A stretch of DNA of 64,000 nt from Flavobacterium salmonis (GTDB lineage: Bacteria > Bacteroidota > Bacteroidia > Flavobacteriales > Flavobacteriaceae), in NCBI RefSeq assembly GCF_903819435.1, contig NZ_CAIJDP010000062.1, positions 1-64,000 on the forward strand. Reading direction: 5' to 3'. The translations under genes were made by a program, and so were the position numbers. Numbering within the stretch: the stretch's first letter is position 1; the number at the start of each line of letters is the position of its first letter. The notes under the pieces are model-generated. The model saw only the letters and a list, made by a program, of their open reading frames with translations. It was not told where the DNA came from and searched no databases. This document shows positions 17,439 through 25,631 of this stretch, piece after piece.

Positions 17439-19826
17439 CTATAGTCTTTTTTGCTCTTCTGTTTGTTCTTTGTTTTTTTCGCTCAGTTTTTGATTTCCAA
17501 TATTATATTTAAAACCTATTCTAAAATTTTGACTATCACTGTAATCAGTAAAATAATTATACTGATTTGCATATTTAGTAGTAACTGTTTGCTTCTCTCC
17601 GCGATAAACATCTGAAAAAATCGCAAAAAGCTCCCATTTGTCCTGAAATACCTTTTTTCGAAATGCAAAGTCTAAACTGGTAGATTGGCTAATGGTAAAA
17701 GTGCCCTGTACAGATTGGGAGTTGTAATAAAAATTGGCTTCGGCAGTAAAATCTTTTTTCTTGTTGAATGTAAATCGGTTATTAGTACTTCCGTTATACT
17801 GCAAACGTTTGTTTTGATACAATTTTTCATCAACTCCTAAAAAAGTATCCTGAGTATAATTGATACCGGTTTGAATTCCGGATTCCCACCAGTCAAAGAA
17901 AACCAGATTAGCATTGAATTCTAATCCTAAAGCAGTATTTTTTTCGATGTTGGTAAGATGATAGACAACCGTAGTCGTTTCATAATCCTGATATGAGATT
18001 TCCATTGAAGGATTTTTTTCGTGTCTGTAATACAAATCAAAATTGTATTTGTCTTTTAAAGTATAAGTCAAATCCAAATTATGAATGATGGTGGGTTGCA
18101 GTTTTGGATCCCCAACAAAATACGAATAGGAATTGTAATAAGATCGAAATGGGTTCATCCAGCTGTATTGCGGACGGCTAATTCGTTTTCCGTACGAAAA
18201 TCCGATTTGATGATTTTCATTGGCTTTGTAAAGTGCATAAAAAGTGGGGAAAAATTTAAAATATTTTTGCTGGTTTATTTCAGTCACCGTAACCGAATTT
18301 CCTTTTAGCTGAGTATACTCTCCTCTTAATCCGGCTTTCAGCGTCCATTTTTCTATTTCCTTGTTATAACTTGTATAACCTGCAAAAATGGTTTCATCAT
18401 ATAAAAACTGGTTAGTTCTGGCTGTGTTTTCAATTAATTCGCCATTAATTTCATCTTTAAAAATAAGCTGGCTGTCTGCTTTTACTTTTCCAAATTTTAT
18501 TCCCGTCTCAATTCCGTTGTCGTCATTGGCATAATCTGATTGTGCTGAAAATAGCTGAATTTTTTGCGTGTTGTCACTCACAAATCGCGTCTGTCGGTAA
18601 GGAGCACTGTCGGGTAATAAAAATGAAGAGAAAATATCCTGATTTTCATTGTAGTAGTAATGCGTATAATCTGAAGAAAAAAAAAGTTTCTCTTTCTCCT
18701 TAAATTTATGATCGTAAGAGAAATTGTAATCATTATTTTGTGATGTTTTTTTTCTGTTGTTTTGAGTCACATACAGAGAATCCAGATTTCTGTTACGATC
18801 ATAAATATAAGTTGGGACATTATAAAAACCATGAACATTTGGAGTCATAGAACCAGTGACCCCAAAAGAGATTGTATTTGAACTGTTTATTTCATATTCT
18901 GAATCCAGACGAAATGAATTTTGTGATGCCGATTTGCTTTTTCTTCTCATGATGCTTTCCCAAATTGAGTTGGTTTCGCCTGAATTATCCAAATAATGAA
19001 TAAAATCTTCTCCTTCTCTTACATAAGTACCGGAGCCAAAAGTATAACGTCCCGACAATGAAAGTTTTTCTCCTTTGTAAATATGGCTTGTAGAAATATT
19101 TGCTTTTGCATAAATAGATTGTGTGTAAGAACCGCTCATCGTTCCTTTATAACCTAATTTTACATTTTTTTTCAACCTGATATTTAAAACTACTGCCCCT
19201 TGTGCCTCATATTTAGCAGGGGGATTTGTAATCACTTCAATTGATTTGACATCTTCACCGTTTGTGTTTTCTAAAAATTGCTTTAATTCATCACCCGTTA
19301 AATAGACTTTTTTGTCATTAATAGTGACCAGAATACTGTTGCTTCCACGAACAGTCAGATTGCCGTTGCTCATGGTAGTCACGCTTGGTGTTTTGCCCAG
19401 TATTTCCCAGGCATTATTAGTAGAAAGTGAAGAGTTTTCTACAGTAAATTCTATTCGGTCGATTTTTCTTTTTAGAATTGGTTTTGATGTTGTGATGGTA
19501 ACATCATTTAGTATTTCCACATTTTGCTCCAGTGTAATCGGGGAGAGTTGGAGATCTGACTGTACATCAATATTGAGATATTTTTCAGAATATCCATAAG
19601 AGCTGATTTTCAAAATGTATTTTTCTTTTTCAACATTTATTATTTCAAAAAAACCTTTTTCATCTGTTTGAGTACTTTTATAAAATACAGAATCTTTTTG
19701 TTTTAATAGAGACACAGAGTTAAATTCTACGGGATTATTCTTAGAGTCCAAAATCGTTCCTGAAATTTTGTGCTGACCAATTCCGATAAGTGGAAGTAAT
19801 ACGATTAAAAAAATATAATGTTTCAT
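17439..19826 (-). CDS. TonB-dependent-receptor-like outer-membrane beta-barrel protein
   Basis: A 795-residue protein. The start at 19826 gives a direct signal peptide (KHYIFLIVLLPLIGIGQ); an upstream in-frame ATG would add 8 residues. A carboxypeptidase-regulatory-like beta-sandwich (ISGTILDSKNNPVEFNSVSLL) lies at about 20-105, a plug-like segment at about 115-225 (VTTMSNGNLTVRGSNSILVTINDKKVYL ... ITNPPAKYEAQG), then a long Tyr/Asn-rich barrel (YGKRISRPQYSWMNPF) to the C-terminus. This is the OMP_b-brl_3 type often paired with a two-component system. It is divergent from such a pair here, with shared phased boxes between, so it is probably the regulon target. Substrate unknown. Confidence 0.85.
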   Translation of the reverse strand: MKHYIFLIVLLPLIGIGQHKISGTILDSKNNPVEFNSVSLLKQKDSVFYKSTQTDEKGFFEIINVEKEKYILKISSYGYSEKYLNIDVQSDLQLSPITLEQNVEILNDVTITTSKPILKRKIDRIEFTVENSSLSTNNAWEILGKTPSVTTMSNGNLTVRGSNSILVTINDKKVYLTGDELKQFLENTNGEDVKSIEVITNPPAKYEAQGAVVLNIRLKKNVKLGYKGTMSGSYTQSIYAKANISTSHIYKGEKLSLSGRYTFGSGTYVREGEDFIHYLDNSGETNSIWESIMRRKSKSASQNSFRLDSEYEINSSNTISFGVTGSMTPNVHGFYNVPTYIYDRNRNLDSLYVTQNNRKKTSQNNDYNFSYDHKFKEKEKLFFSSDYTHYYYNENQDIFSSFLLPDSAPYRQTRFVSDNTQKIQLFSAQSDYANDDNGIETGIKFGKVKADSQLIFKDEINGELIENTARTNQFLYDETIFAGYTSYNKEIEKWTLKAGLRGEYTQLKGNSVTVTEINQQKYFKFFPTFYALYKANENHQIGFSYGKRISRPQYSWMNPFRSYYNSYSYFVGDPKLQPTIIHNLDLTYTLKDKYNFDLYYRHEKNPSMEISYQDYETTTVVYHLTNIEKNTALGLEFNANLVFFDWWESGIQTGINYTQDTFLGVDEKLYQNKRLQYNGSTNNRFTFNKKKDFTAEANFYYNSQSVQGTFTISQSTSLDFAFRKKVFQDKWELFAIFSDVYRGEKQTVTTKYANQYNYFTDYSDSQNFRIGFKYNIGNQKLSEKNKEQTEEQKRL

Positions 19827-19875
19827 GGTGTGATGATTTGTTAGGAGCAAATCTCTGAAACCTCTCTGGAGTATT

Positions 19876-19912
19876 GGGTTAATAGAGGGTTAATGATGGG
19901 TTAACGGGTTTT
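19876..19912. promoter_or_regulatory. Three phased GGGTTAA boxes near the barrel-gene promoter
   Basis: GGGTTAA occurs at 19876, 19887 and 19898, an exact 11-bp period, followed by a half box GGGTT at 19906. Seven-base direct repeats every 11 bp are the arrangement bound by PhoB/OmpR-type regulators. The cluster lies 50-86 bp upstream of the leftward barrel gene. The adjacent OmpR-type regulator (21425-22114) is the likely binder. Confidence 0.6.
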
Positions 19913-19980
19913 GTGTTATTTAGTTTCGAAAAAATGAAATAAGCTGAGCTTCCTATTTTTAAGACATTCATTTCAGCATT

Positions 19981-20004
19981 CGGTTAATAAAGGGTTAATC
20001 GGTT
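19981..20004. promoter_or_regulatory. Second phased GGTTAA box cluster upstream of the kinase gene
   Basis: CGGTTAA at 19981 and GGGTTAA at 19992 are again 11 bp apart, with a half box CGGTT 8 bp later at 20000. This repeats the spacing of the cluster at 19876-19912. It lies about 60 bp before the kinase ATG, consistent with autoregulation. Confidence 0.55.
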
Positions 20005-20063
20005 GTTTACTAAAAGCCGTAAAGAATTATTAAGGTAAATTTGTTTTTGTTAATTGTTACATC

Positions 20064-21425
20064 ATGCAAAACAAAAAGAAAATTGCGTATTTAATCGGGG
20101 CATGTATTTTTACGGTAATCGCATTGGCGGCTATTCAGGGTTATTTTATATACAATACTTATAAACTAACCGAAAGGGAAGTAAACACCAAAATCAGAAA
20201 GCAAATAACCGAGTTGGAAGACCATCCTGAATTCGATGCCATAAAAGACAGCTGGATGGAGCAAACCGGGAAATTATCCGAAGGATATGTTTATAAAAAA
20301 ATAGCAAAAAAAGAATATTTAAGACTTATTCAGAAGAATCAGGATTCGCTCTCCGATGCTATGAAAAGATATATGGAAAAGTCTAAAAAACCGGAAGATT
20401 TTGAAATTGGTTACAGCGATTATTTAACGTCTCTGGTCATTATAAACAACAATAAAACGGATTCGGTTTACAATGGCAAATTGTTGATTTTTGATAACAA
20501 AGTAAAAAGTAACAATGAAATTTCTTCTTCAACCGGAAAGTGGCAAAATACTAATGAATCAGAATCTGATAATCCGGGTTCTGTAAAAAGTAAATATGTG
20601 CTATCGTTAAAAACAGAACAATATTACAGTTTTGCAAGCTGGCAAAAAACGATTTTGGGTCAAATGGCAGGGTTGTTATTGTTTTCTGTGGTCTTAATGT
20701 TTTTTGTCGTGTACTTGTATTATCTCTCCATTAAAAATTTAATTAACCAAAAACGGATTGCCGATATAAAAACAGATTTTGTAAACAATATTACACATGA
20801 ATTTCAGACTCCTTTGGCAACAATGGATATTGCAATCAAAACATTACAGCGAAAGGAAAATCAAATGTCGAAAGAAGAATATGAAACAACTTTATCGTTA
20901 TTGGAAAGACAGAACAACAGGCTTCAGAAATTGTTTCAGCAGGTTGCGAATGTTTCAGTTAATCCAGTCGCTGACAGAAGTTCTTCCATCGAAATAAGTT
21001 GTAAGGAAATTAAAGAAATAATAGACGATTTCAGACTTTCTAAACCTGATATTTTAATTGCATACCAGCCGAGCATGGAAAGCATCACTTTAAAAATAGA
21101 CCGTTTTCATCTCAATACAATTTTGATTAATCTCTTGGATAATGCTGTAAAATATGGTGCTACGCAAATTGATATTGAAATGAACAGTATTGATAATACA
21201 TTTTTACTCGGTATAAAAGACAACGGAAAAGGGATCTCTCCAAAAGAACATATTGCCATTTTTGATAAGTTTTACAGAGTCGAAAAAGGAAATCTTCACA
21301 ATACCAAAGGCCTTGGTTTGGGATTGTTTTATGTAAAACAATTAGTGGAAGCATATCGTGGAAATGTAAAAGTAATAAGTGAAGAAAATAAAGGTGCTTT
21401 GTTTTTAATATCAATTCCGTTATAA
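20064..21425 (+). CDS. Membrane sensor histidine kinase
   Basis: A 453-residue HisKA-type kinase. Membrane segments lie at about 8-30 and 200-223, enclosing a periplasmic domain of about 170 residues with no known sensor fold. The H-box NITHEFQTPLA carries the phospho-accepting H245. The ATP-binding domain has N-box LLDNAVKYG, G1 DNGKGISP and G2 TKGLGLGLFYV. The stop TAA shares its last base with the ATG of the next gene, so kinase and regulator are translationally coupled. It probably senses an envelope condition and drives the regulator on the divergent outer-membrane gene. Confidence 0.92.
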   Translation: MQNKKKIAYLIGACIFTVIALAAIQGYFIYNTYKLTEREVNTKIRKQITELEDHPEFDAIKDSWMEQTGKLSEGYVYKKIAKKEYLRLIQKNQDSLSDAMKRYMEKSKKPEDFEIGYSDYLTSLVIINNNKTDSVYNGKLLIFDNKVKSNNEISSSTGKWQNTNESESDNPGSVKSKYVLSLKTEQYYSFASWQKTILGQMAGLLLFSVVLMFFVVYLYYLSIKNLINQKRIADIKTDFVNNITHEFQTPLATMDIAIKTLQRKENQMSKEEYETTLSLLERQNNRLQKLFQQVANVSVNPVADRSSSIEISCKEIKEIIDDFRLSKPDILIAYQPSMESITLKIDRFHLNTILINLLDNAVKYGATQIDIEMNSIDNTFLLGIKDNGKGISPKEHIAIFDKFYRVEKGNLHNTKGLGLGLFYVKQLVEAYRGNVKVISEENKGALFLISIPL

Positions 21426-22114
21426 TGAAACATATTTTATTAGTAGAAGATGATTTTGATTATGCTTCAATTTTGAAACAGTATCTGGAATTTTCAGGAT
21501 TTAAAGTATCCTGGAAAAAGAACGGTAAAGAAGCTTTGGAATCTCTTCCCGGAACGAAGCCTGATATTTGTATTTTGGATGTAATGATGCCGCAAATGGA
21601 TGGTTTTACTTTAGCAGAAAAGATAGTGGACCAATTTCCGGATACGCCTTTTGTTTTTTTAACGGCAAAATCATTGAAGGAGGACAAAATCAAAGGGTTG
21701 AAATTGGGAGCGGATGATTATATCGTAAAACCTTTTGAAGTAGAAGAATTAATTTTGAGAATAGGTAATATTTTAAAACGTTCTCAGAAAAATGAAGAAA
21801 AAGTTGTTTTACAACAGACCTTCACAATTGGTAGTTACACCTTTGATTATGAAAACTACTTACTCAAACACCAGACAATCACACATCGGATTACTGAAAA
21901 AGAAGCACAATTGATCATTTTTTTACATGCGAACCGAAATAAACTTATTAAAAGGGAAGAAATTTTAAGGGAAATCTGGGGTAACGAAGATTTCTTTTCA
22001 GGCAGAAGCATGGATGTTTTTATCAGCAGGTTACGGAAATATTTTAGAGAAGATTCGACTATAAGTATTTCTAGTGTAAGAGGCCTGGGTTTTGAGTTTA
22101 AGATTAACAATTAA
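21425..22114 (+). CDS. OmpR/PhoB-family response regulator
   Basis: A 229-residue regulator. The receiver domain (1-120) has the acidic pair E8-D9-D10, phospho-acceptor D52 (ICILDVMMPQMDG) and the conserved Lys in DDYIVKPFE. The C-terminal winged helix (about 130-229) ends ...DVFISRLRKYF ... ISSVRGLGFEFK, the OmpR signature. One-base overlap with the kinase. The 11-bp-phased boxes upstream of the kinase and of the divergent barrel gene are its likely targets. Resembles Bacteroidota RprY-type regulators, but I do not assign that name. Confidence 0.92.
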   Translation: MKHILLVEDDFDYASILKQYLEFSGFKVSWKKNGKEALESLPGTKPDICILDVMMPQMDGFTLAEKIVDQFPDTPFVFLTAKSLKEDKIKGLKLGADDYIVKPFEVEELILRIGNILKRSQKNEEKVVLQQTFTIGSYTFDYENYLLKHQTITHRITEKEAQLIIFLHANRNKLIKREEILREIWGNEDFFSGRSMDVFISRLRKYFREDSTISISSVRGLGFEFKINN

Positions 22115-22124
22115 ATCACAGATT

Positions 22125-22544
22125 ATGAAAATTATTATAGTACTTATATTTATGGCTATTAGTTTTTTAGCGAATTGCCAAAGTAAACCTACTGTGCCAA
22201 GTCCTCCAAAAATAAAAAAATCAGAAACAAAAACCACGAGATCCAGTTCATCTGTTTCAGTTCAGGATTCAGATTCATCTTATAGTTTCAAGTCATCTTT
22301 TGATTCTGATAAAAATGATAAAGTAAAAAGAATGTTAATGGATCATCTGGATGAAAAATACCTGATTGCTAAAGGAAAAGTTTTGATTTGGAAAAAAATG
22401 GATGCAGATGAAATTGTCTATAGGGTCACTTTTAAAAAAGGAAGTTTAAAAATGCATGTTGACAAAGAATTAAGTTCCGGAAATGCGGTTAAAGAATTTG
22501 AAAAACTCGGAAATAAACTAAGAGAAACGATTTCAAATGATTAA
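22125..22544 (+). CDS. Small exported protein of unknown function after the two-component genes
   Basis: A 139-residue protein. The start at 22125 puts the hydrophobic signal sequence (KIIIVLIFMAISFLANCQS) first; an upstream in-frame ATG at 22092 overlaps the regulator gene and is less likely. A Ser-rich linker (about 40-60) leads to a compact C-terminal part (KGKVLIWKKMDADEIVYRVTFKKGSLKMHVDKEL). The sequence ANC-Q could also act as a weak lipobox. It lies 10 bp after the regulator and before a terminator, so it belongs to that operon. Confidence 0.68.
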   Translation: MKIIIVLIFMAISFLANCQSKPTVPSPPKIKKSETKTTRSSSSVSVQDSDSSYSFKSSFDSDKNDKVKRMLMDHLDEKYLIAKGKVLIWKKMDADEIVYRVTFKKGSLKMHVDKELSSGNAVKEFEKLGNKLRETISND

Positions 22545-22550
22545 AATAAA

Positions 22551-22585
22551 AAAATGCTTTTGACAAGAGTCAAAAGCATTTTTTT
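22551..22585. terminator. Bidirectional terminator between convergent genes
   Basis: AAAATGCTTTTGAC (22551-22564) pairs perfectly with GTCAAAAGCATTTT (from 22569) around a 4-base loop. A-tract before and T-tract after serve both the two-component operon and bioB. Confidence 0.9.
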
Positions 22586-22602
22586 ATGGATTAGAAGAAG
22601 TC

Positions 22603-23691
22603 TTAAACTTTTAGTTTTCCCGAAGCTTCAACGTTTCTTTCGATTGTGTGCCCTGGTCTTGACCATTTTGGTTTTTCACCTAAGGGTGCAAATTGAGAAT
22701 CTGCTGCCTCAACCGTTTTAGGCTGTGATACTTTTGTAAAAGGTTTTTGCGGATTCAATCCTAGCATTTCGAACATTTTCATGTCTTCATGTACATCAGG
22801 ATTTGGCGTGGTAAGTAATTTGTCTCCTGCAAAAATAGAATTTGCACCGGCAAAAAAGCACATTGCCTGTCCTTCACGGCTCATATTGGTTCTTCCTGCT
22901 GATAAACGTACCTGTGTATCCGGCATTACGATTCTGGTAGTGGCTACCATACGAATCATCTCCCAGATTTCAACCGGTTTTTCATCTTCCATAGGAGTTC
23001 CTTCTACAGCAACCAAAGCATTAATTGGCACAGATTCCGGTTGTGGGTTTAAAGTAGAAAGGGCAACAAGCATTCCGGCCCTGTCTTCGATGCTTTCTCC
23101 CATTCCGATAATTCCACCGCTGCAAACCGTAACATTGGTTTTACGAACATTTTCGATAGTATTTAAACGGTCTTCAAAAGCACGCGTAGAAATAACATCT
23201 TTATAATAATCTTCAGAAGTATCTAAATTGTGATTGTAAGCATATAATCCTGCTTCTGCCAGACGCTGCGCCTGATTTTCGGTAATCATACCCAAAGTAC
23301 AGCAAACCTCCATATCCAGTTTGTTGATGGTACGAACCATTTCTAAAACCTGATCAAATTCTTCACCGTCTTTTACATTTCTCCAGGCAGCTCCCATACA
23401 AACACGCGATGATCCGCTTGATTTAGCACGCAAAGCCTGAGCTTTTACCTGGCTTACGCTCATTAAATCATTTCCTTCAACACCTGTATTGTAACGGGCA
23501 GCCTGCGGGCAATAACCACAGTCCTCGGGACATCCTCCGGTTTTGATAGATAGTAATGTTGATACCTGAACTACGTTCGGATCATGTTTTTGTCTGTGAA
23601 TGGTTGCTGCTTCATACAGCAAGTCCATCATAGGTTTATTATATATGGCGATTATTTCGTCTTTGGTCCAGTTGTGTTTTGTAATGCTCAT
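22603..23691 (-). CDS. bioB: Biotin synthase
   Basis: A 362-residue radical SAM enzyme converting dethiobiotin to biotin. The SAM cluster motif CPEDCGYC has C54, C58 and C61. Other family blocks are present: KVCMGAAWR-like SRVCMGAAWRNVKDG, LGMITENQAQRLAEAGLYAYNHNLDTS, TVCSGGIIGMGES, and RLSAGRTNMS, the region with the arginine that binds the auxiliary 2Fe-2S cluster. Length is close to the usual 320-360. No other biotin genes adjoin it. Convergent with the two-component operon through a shared terminator. Confidence 0.97.
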   Translation of the reverse strand: MSITKHNWTKDEIIAIYNKPMMDLLYEAATIHRQKHDPNVVQVSTLLSIKTGGCPEDCGYCPQAARYNTGVEGNDLMSVSQVKAQALRAKSSGSSRVCMGAAWRNVKDGEEFDQVLEMVRTINKLDMEVCCTLGMITENQAQRLAEAGLYAYNHNLDTSEDYYKDVISTRAFEDRLNTIENVRKTNVTVCSGGIIGMGESIEDRAGMLVALSTLNPQPESVPINALVAVEGTPMEDEKPVEIWEMIRMVATTRIVMPDTQVRLSAGRTNMSREGQAMCFFAGANSIFAGDKLLTTPNPDVHEDMKMFEMLGLNPQKPFTKVSQPKTVEAADSQFAPLGEKPKWSRPGHTIERNVEASGKLKV

Positions 23692-23782
23692 TGCTACATT
23701 GTTTTTGAAGCTTCAAAAGTAGTTAAATTGTTCTAATCAACCAATGCTGATTTCTGTAAATGAATATTTGGCAGTTATTTTC

Positions 23783-23836
23783 AAAAAAGAAACACCCTAA
23801 AATCATAGAATTGTACTTTTTTATGATTTTAGAGTG
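23783..23836 (-). terminator. Terminator downstream of the small membrane-protein gene
   Basis: CACCCTAAAATCATA (23793-23807) and TATGATTTTAGAGTG (23822-23836) form a 15-bp stem with one mismatch. On the minus strand the stem is followed by a T-rich run (23783-23792), which fits termination of the gene ending at 23864. Confidence 0.65.
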
Positions 23837-23863
23837 CTTAATAGCTCCTTTTATTTTCAAAAA

Positions 23864-24301
23864 TTAATCGGCTATGTATTTGTTATTCCAGTATAACATT
23901 ATCATCAAAGTAACAATTACAGAAGATGCCAGTCCTTCAAACAATAAACAAATACAATAAGTAGGTACCGAAGGGTTTCCTCCAAACATAAAAGTTTGTG
24001 ATAAAGTTTCTACATAAGCGTCTCCGCCTCGTGCATAACTGTAAACCAGTAATCCAAAAACGCTCATCGATACTCCAACCACAGAGGTTGCCATAGCCGA
24101 AACAGCATTGGATACAAAATTAGTTTCTCCTTCGTGAAGGTTCATTTGCATGGTTCTGTTTACGCCATAAAAGATAAAAAATACATTCAGAGTACGTAAA
24201 TAAAACAAATCTGCTAAGCCTAAAACATTCATGAGTAAAAAATAAATGCCTATTCCGAGGAATATTAAAGCCCCATTGGTTATTTCTTTAGGTAATTTCA
24301 T
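23864..24301 (-). CDS. Small integral membrane protein of unknown function
   Basis: A 145-residue protein with about four hydrophobic segments: GALIFLGIGIYFLLMNVLG, a weaker LRTLNVFFIFYGV, VSAMATSVVGVSMSVFGLLVY and the C-terminal SSVIVTLMIMLYW. No catalytic motif or known family was recognised. It stands alone with its own terminator. Inner-membrane location is the only supported statement. Confidence 0.7.
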   Translation of the reverse strand: MKLPKEITNGALIFLGIGIYFLLMNVLGLADLFYLRTLNVFFIFYGVNRTMQMNLHEGETNFVSNAVSAMATSVVGVSMSVFGLLVYSYARGGDAYVETLSQTFMFGGNPSVPTYCICLLFEGLASSVIVTLMIMLYWNNKYIAD

Positions 24302-24504
24302 GGTGGTTATTTTTAAAGAAGTTAATAGTAAATATTTGATAAACAGTAAAGTGTATTAAATTTACTAAAAATATAAATACGATGATTTAAAAATAACGAA
24401 AAGTATTTTTTTGAATTTTCTGTATTTAGCAGAACAATTTATGAATGGTTGTAAAAGAGGCTTTAAATGTTCTTGATTTATATTTAACTATTTGAAAAAA
24501 CAGG

Positions 24505-25434
24505 CTATAAATTTTCTACAAATTCCAAGGCAGTTTTTTTGTCGAGATTCAATTGCTCTTTCAACAAATCAACCGAGCCAAATTTTTGTTCTTCGCGAAG
24601 ATATTTTAACAATGAAATTTGAAGCTTTTCGCCATAAATAGCTTTATCGAAATCGAAAAGATTTACTTCAATTGTTTGTTTTTGCCCGTTTACAGTTGGA
24701 TTGAAACCAATATTCATCATTCCGAAAACTTCTTTTTGATCAATAACAGTCTTTACAACATAAACACCATTTTTTGGAATCAGCTTGTAATCTTCTTCAA
24801 TTTGAATGTTTGCCGTTGGGAAACCAATCGTTCTTCCTAATTGTTTTCCTTTTACCACTTCTCCGGTTAAAAAATAGGTGTATCCCAAATATTCATTGGC
24901 GAGAGCCATATTGCCATCCAGTAATGCTTTTCTGATTTTGGTTGAACTTACCGAAACATCCTGAATTTCCTGAGCAGAAATTTGTTCCACCTCAAAACCG
25001 TACTGAGCTCCAAAAGCAATTAAAATGTCAATATTAGCAGTTCTGTTTCGTCCAAAACGATGATCATAACCGATGATTATTTTTTGAATATGAAATTGAT
25101 CTACTAAAATTGTGCTTACAAATTCTTCAGCAGTTAATCTCGAAAAACCTTCGTCAAAAGGGTGAATTACAAGATTTTCGATTTCTGTTTCTTTTAGAAG
25201 TCTCGATTTTTCAGAAATAGTATTTAAAAGTTTTATTTCTGATTTTTCCTGTAAAACCATTCTGGGATGCGGGAAAAAAGTCAGGACAAGACTTTCATAT
25301 TTTCCGTTTTCAGTGTTTTGAGTAATTCTTCCCAGAATTTTTTTATGGCCAATGTGTACACCATCAAAAGTGCCAAGAGTTAAAATTGTTTTCTTGGTCG
25401 AGTGGAAATCGGTTATAGAATGAAAGAGCTTCAA
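24505..25434 (-). CDS. ribF: Bifunctional riboflavin kinase / FAD synthetase
   Basis: A 309-residue enzyme making FMN and FAD from riboflavin. The N-terminal nucleotidyltransferase half (1-185) has TLGTFDGVHIGH and the IIGYDHRFGRNR block. The C-terminal flavokinase half has GKQLGRTIGFPTANI, then NGVYVVKT and the catalytic-region EVNLFDFDKAIYGE. Length matches the family (about 310). Single gene on the minus strand. Confidence 0.96.
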   Translation of the reverse strand: MKLFHSITDFHSTKKTILTLGTFDGVHIGHKKILGRITQNTENGKYESLVLTFFPHPRMVLQEKSEIKLLNTISEKSRLLKETEIENLVIHPFDEGFSRLTAEEFVSTILVDQFHIQKIIIGYDHRFGRNRTANIDILIAFGAQYGFEVEQISAQEIQDVSVSSTKIRKALLDGNMALANEYLGYTYFLTGEVVKGKQLGRTIGFPTANIQIEEDYKLIPKNGVYVVKTVIDQKEVFGMMNIGFNPTVNGQKQTIEVNLFDFDKAIYGEKLQISLLKYLREEQKFGSVDLLKEQLNLDKKTALEFVENL

Positions 25435-25631
25435 AACAAATTATTTAAGATGCTGCAAATTTATACTATCTATTTGAAATCTGATAGCAACCAGAAATGA
25501 TTTTTTGAATTGATGCGGCTTGTTTTTGTGAAAAAGACCCAATTCGTCGATGTGAAATAAATATCTGTCGATAATAGATAAGATTCTGACTTAATTAATT
25601 TAATTTTGATTTCTTTAATAACTTTTTGATT

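Noticed and set aside
22092..22124. Upstream ATG for the small exported protein after the response regulator
   Set aside because: It overlaps the regulator gene and puts a charged stretch before the signal sequence.
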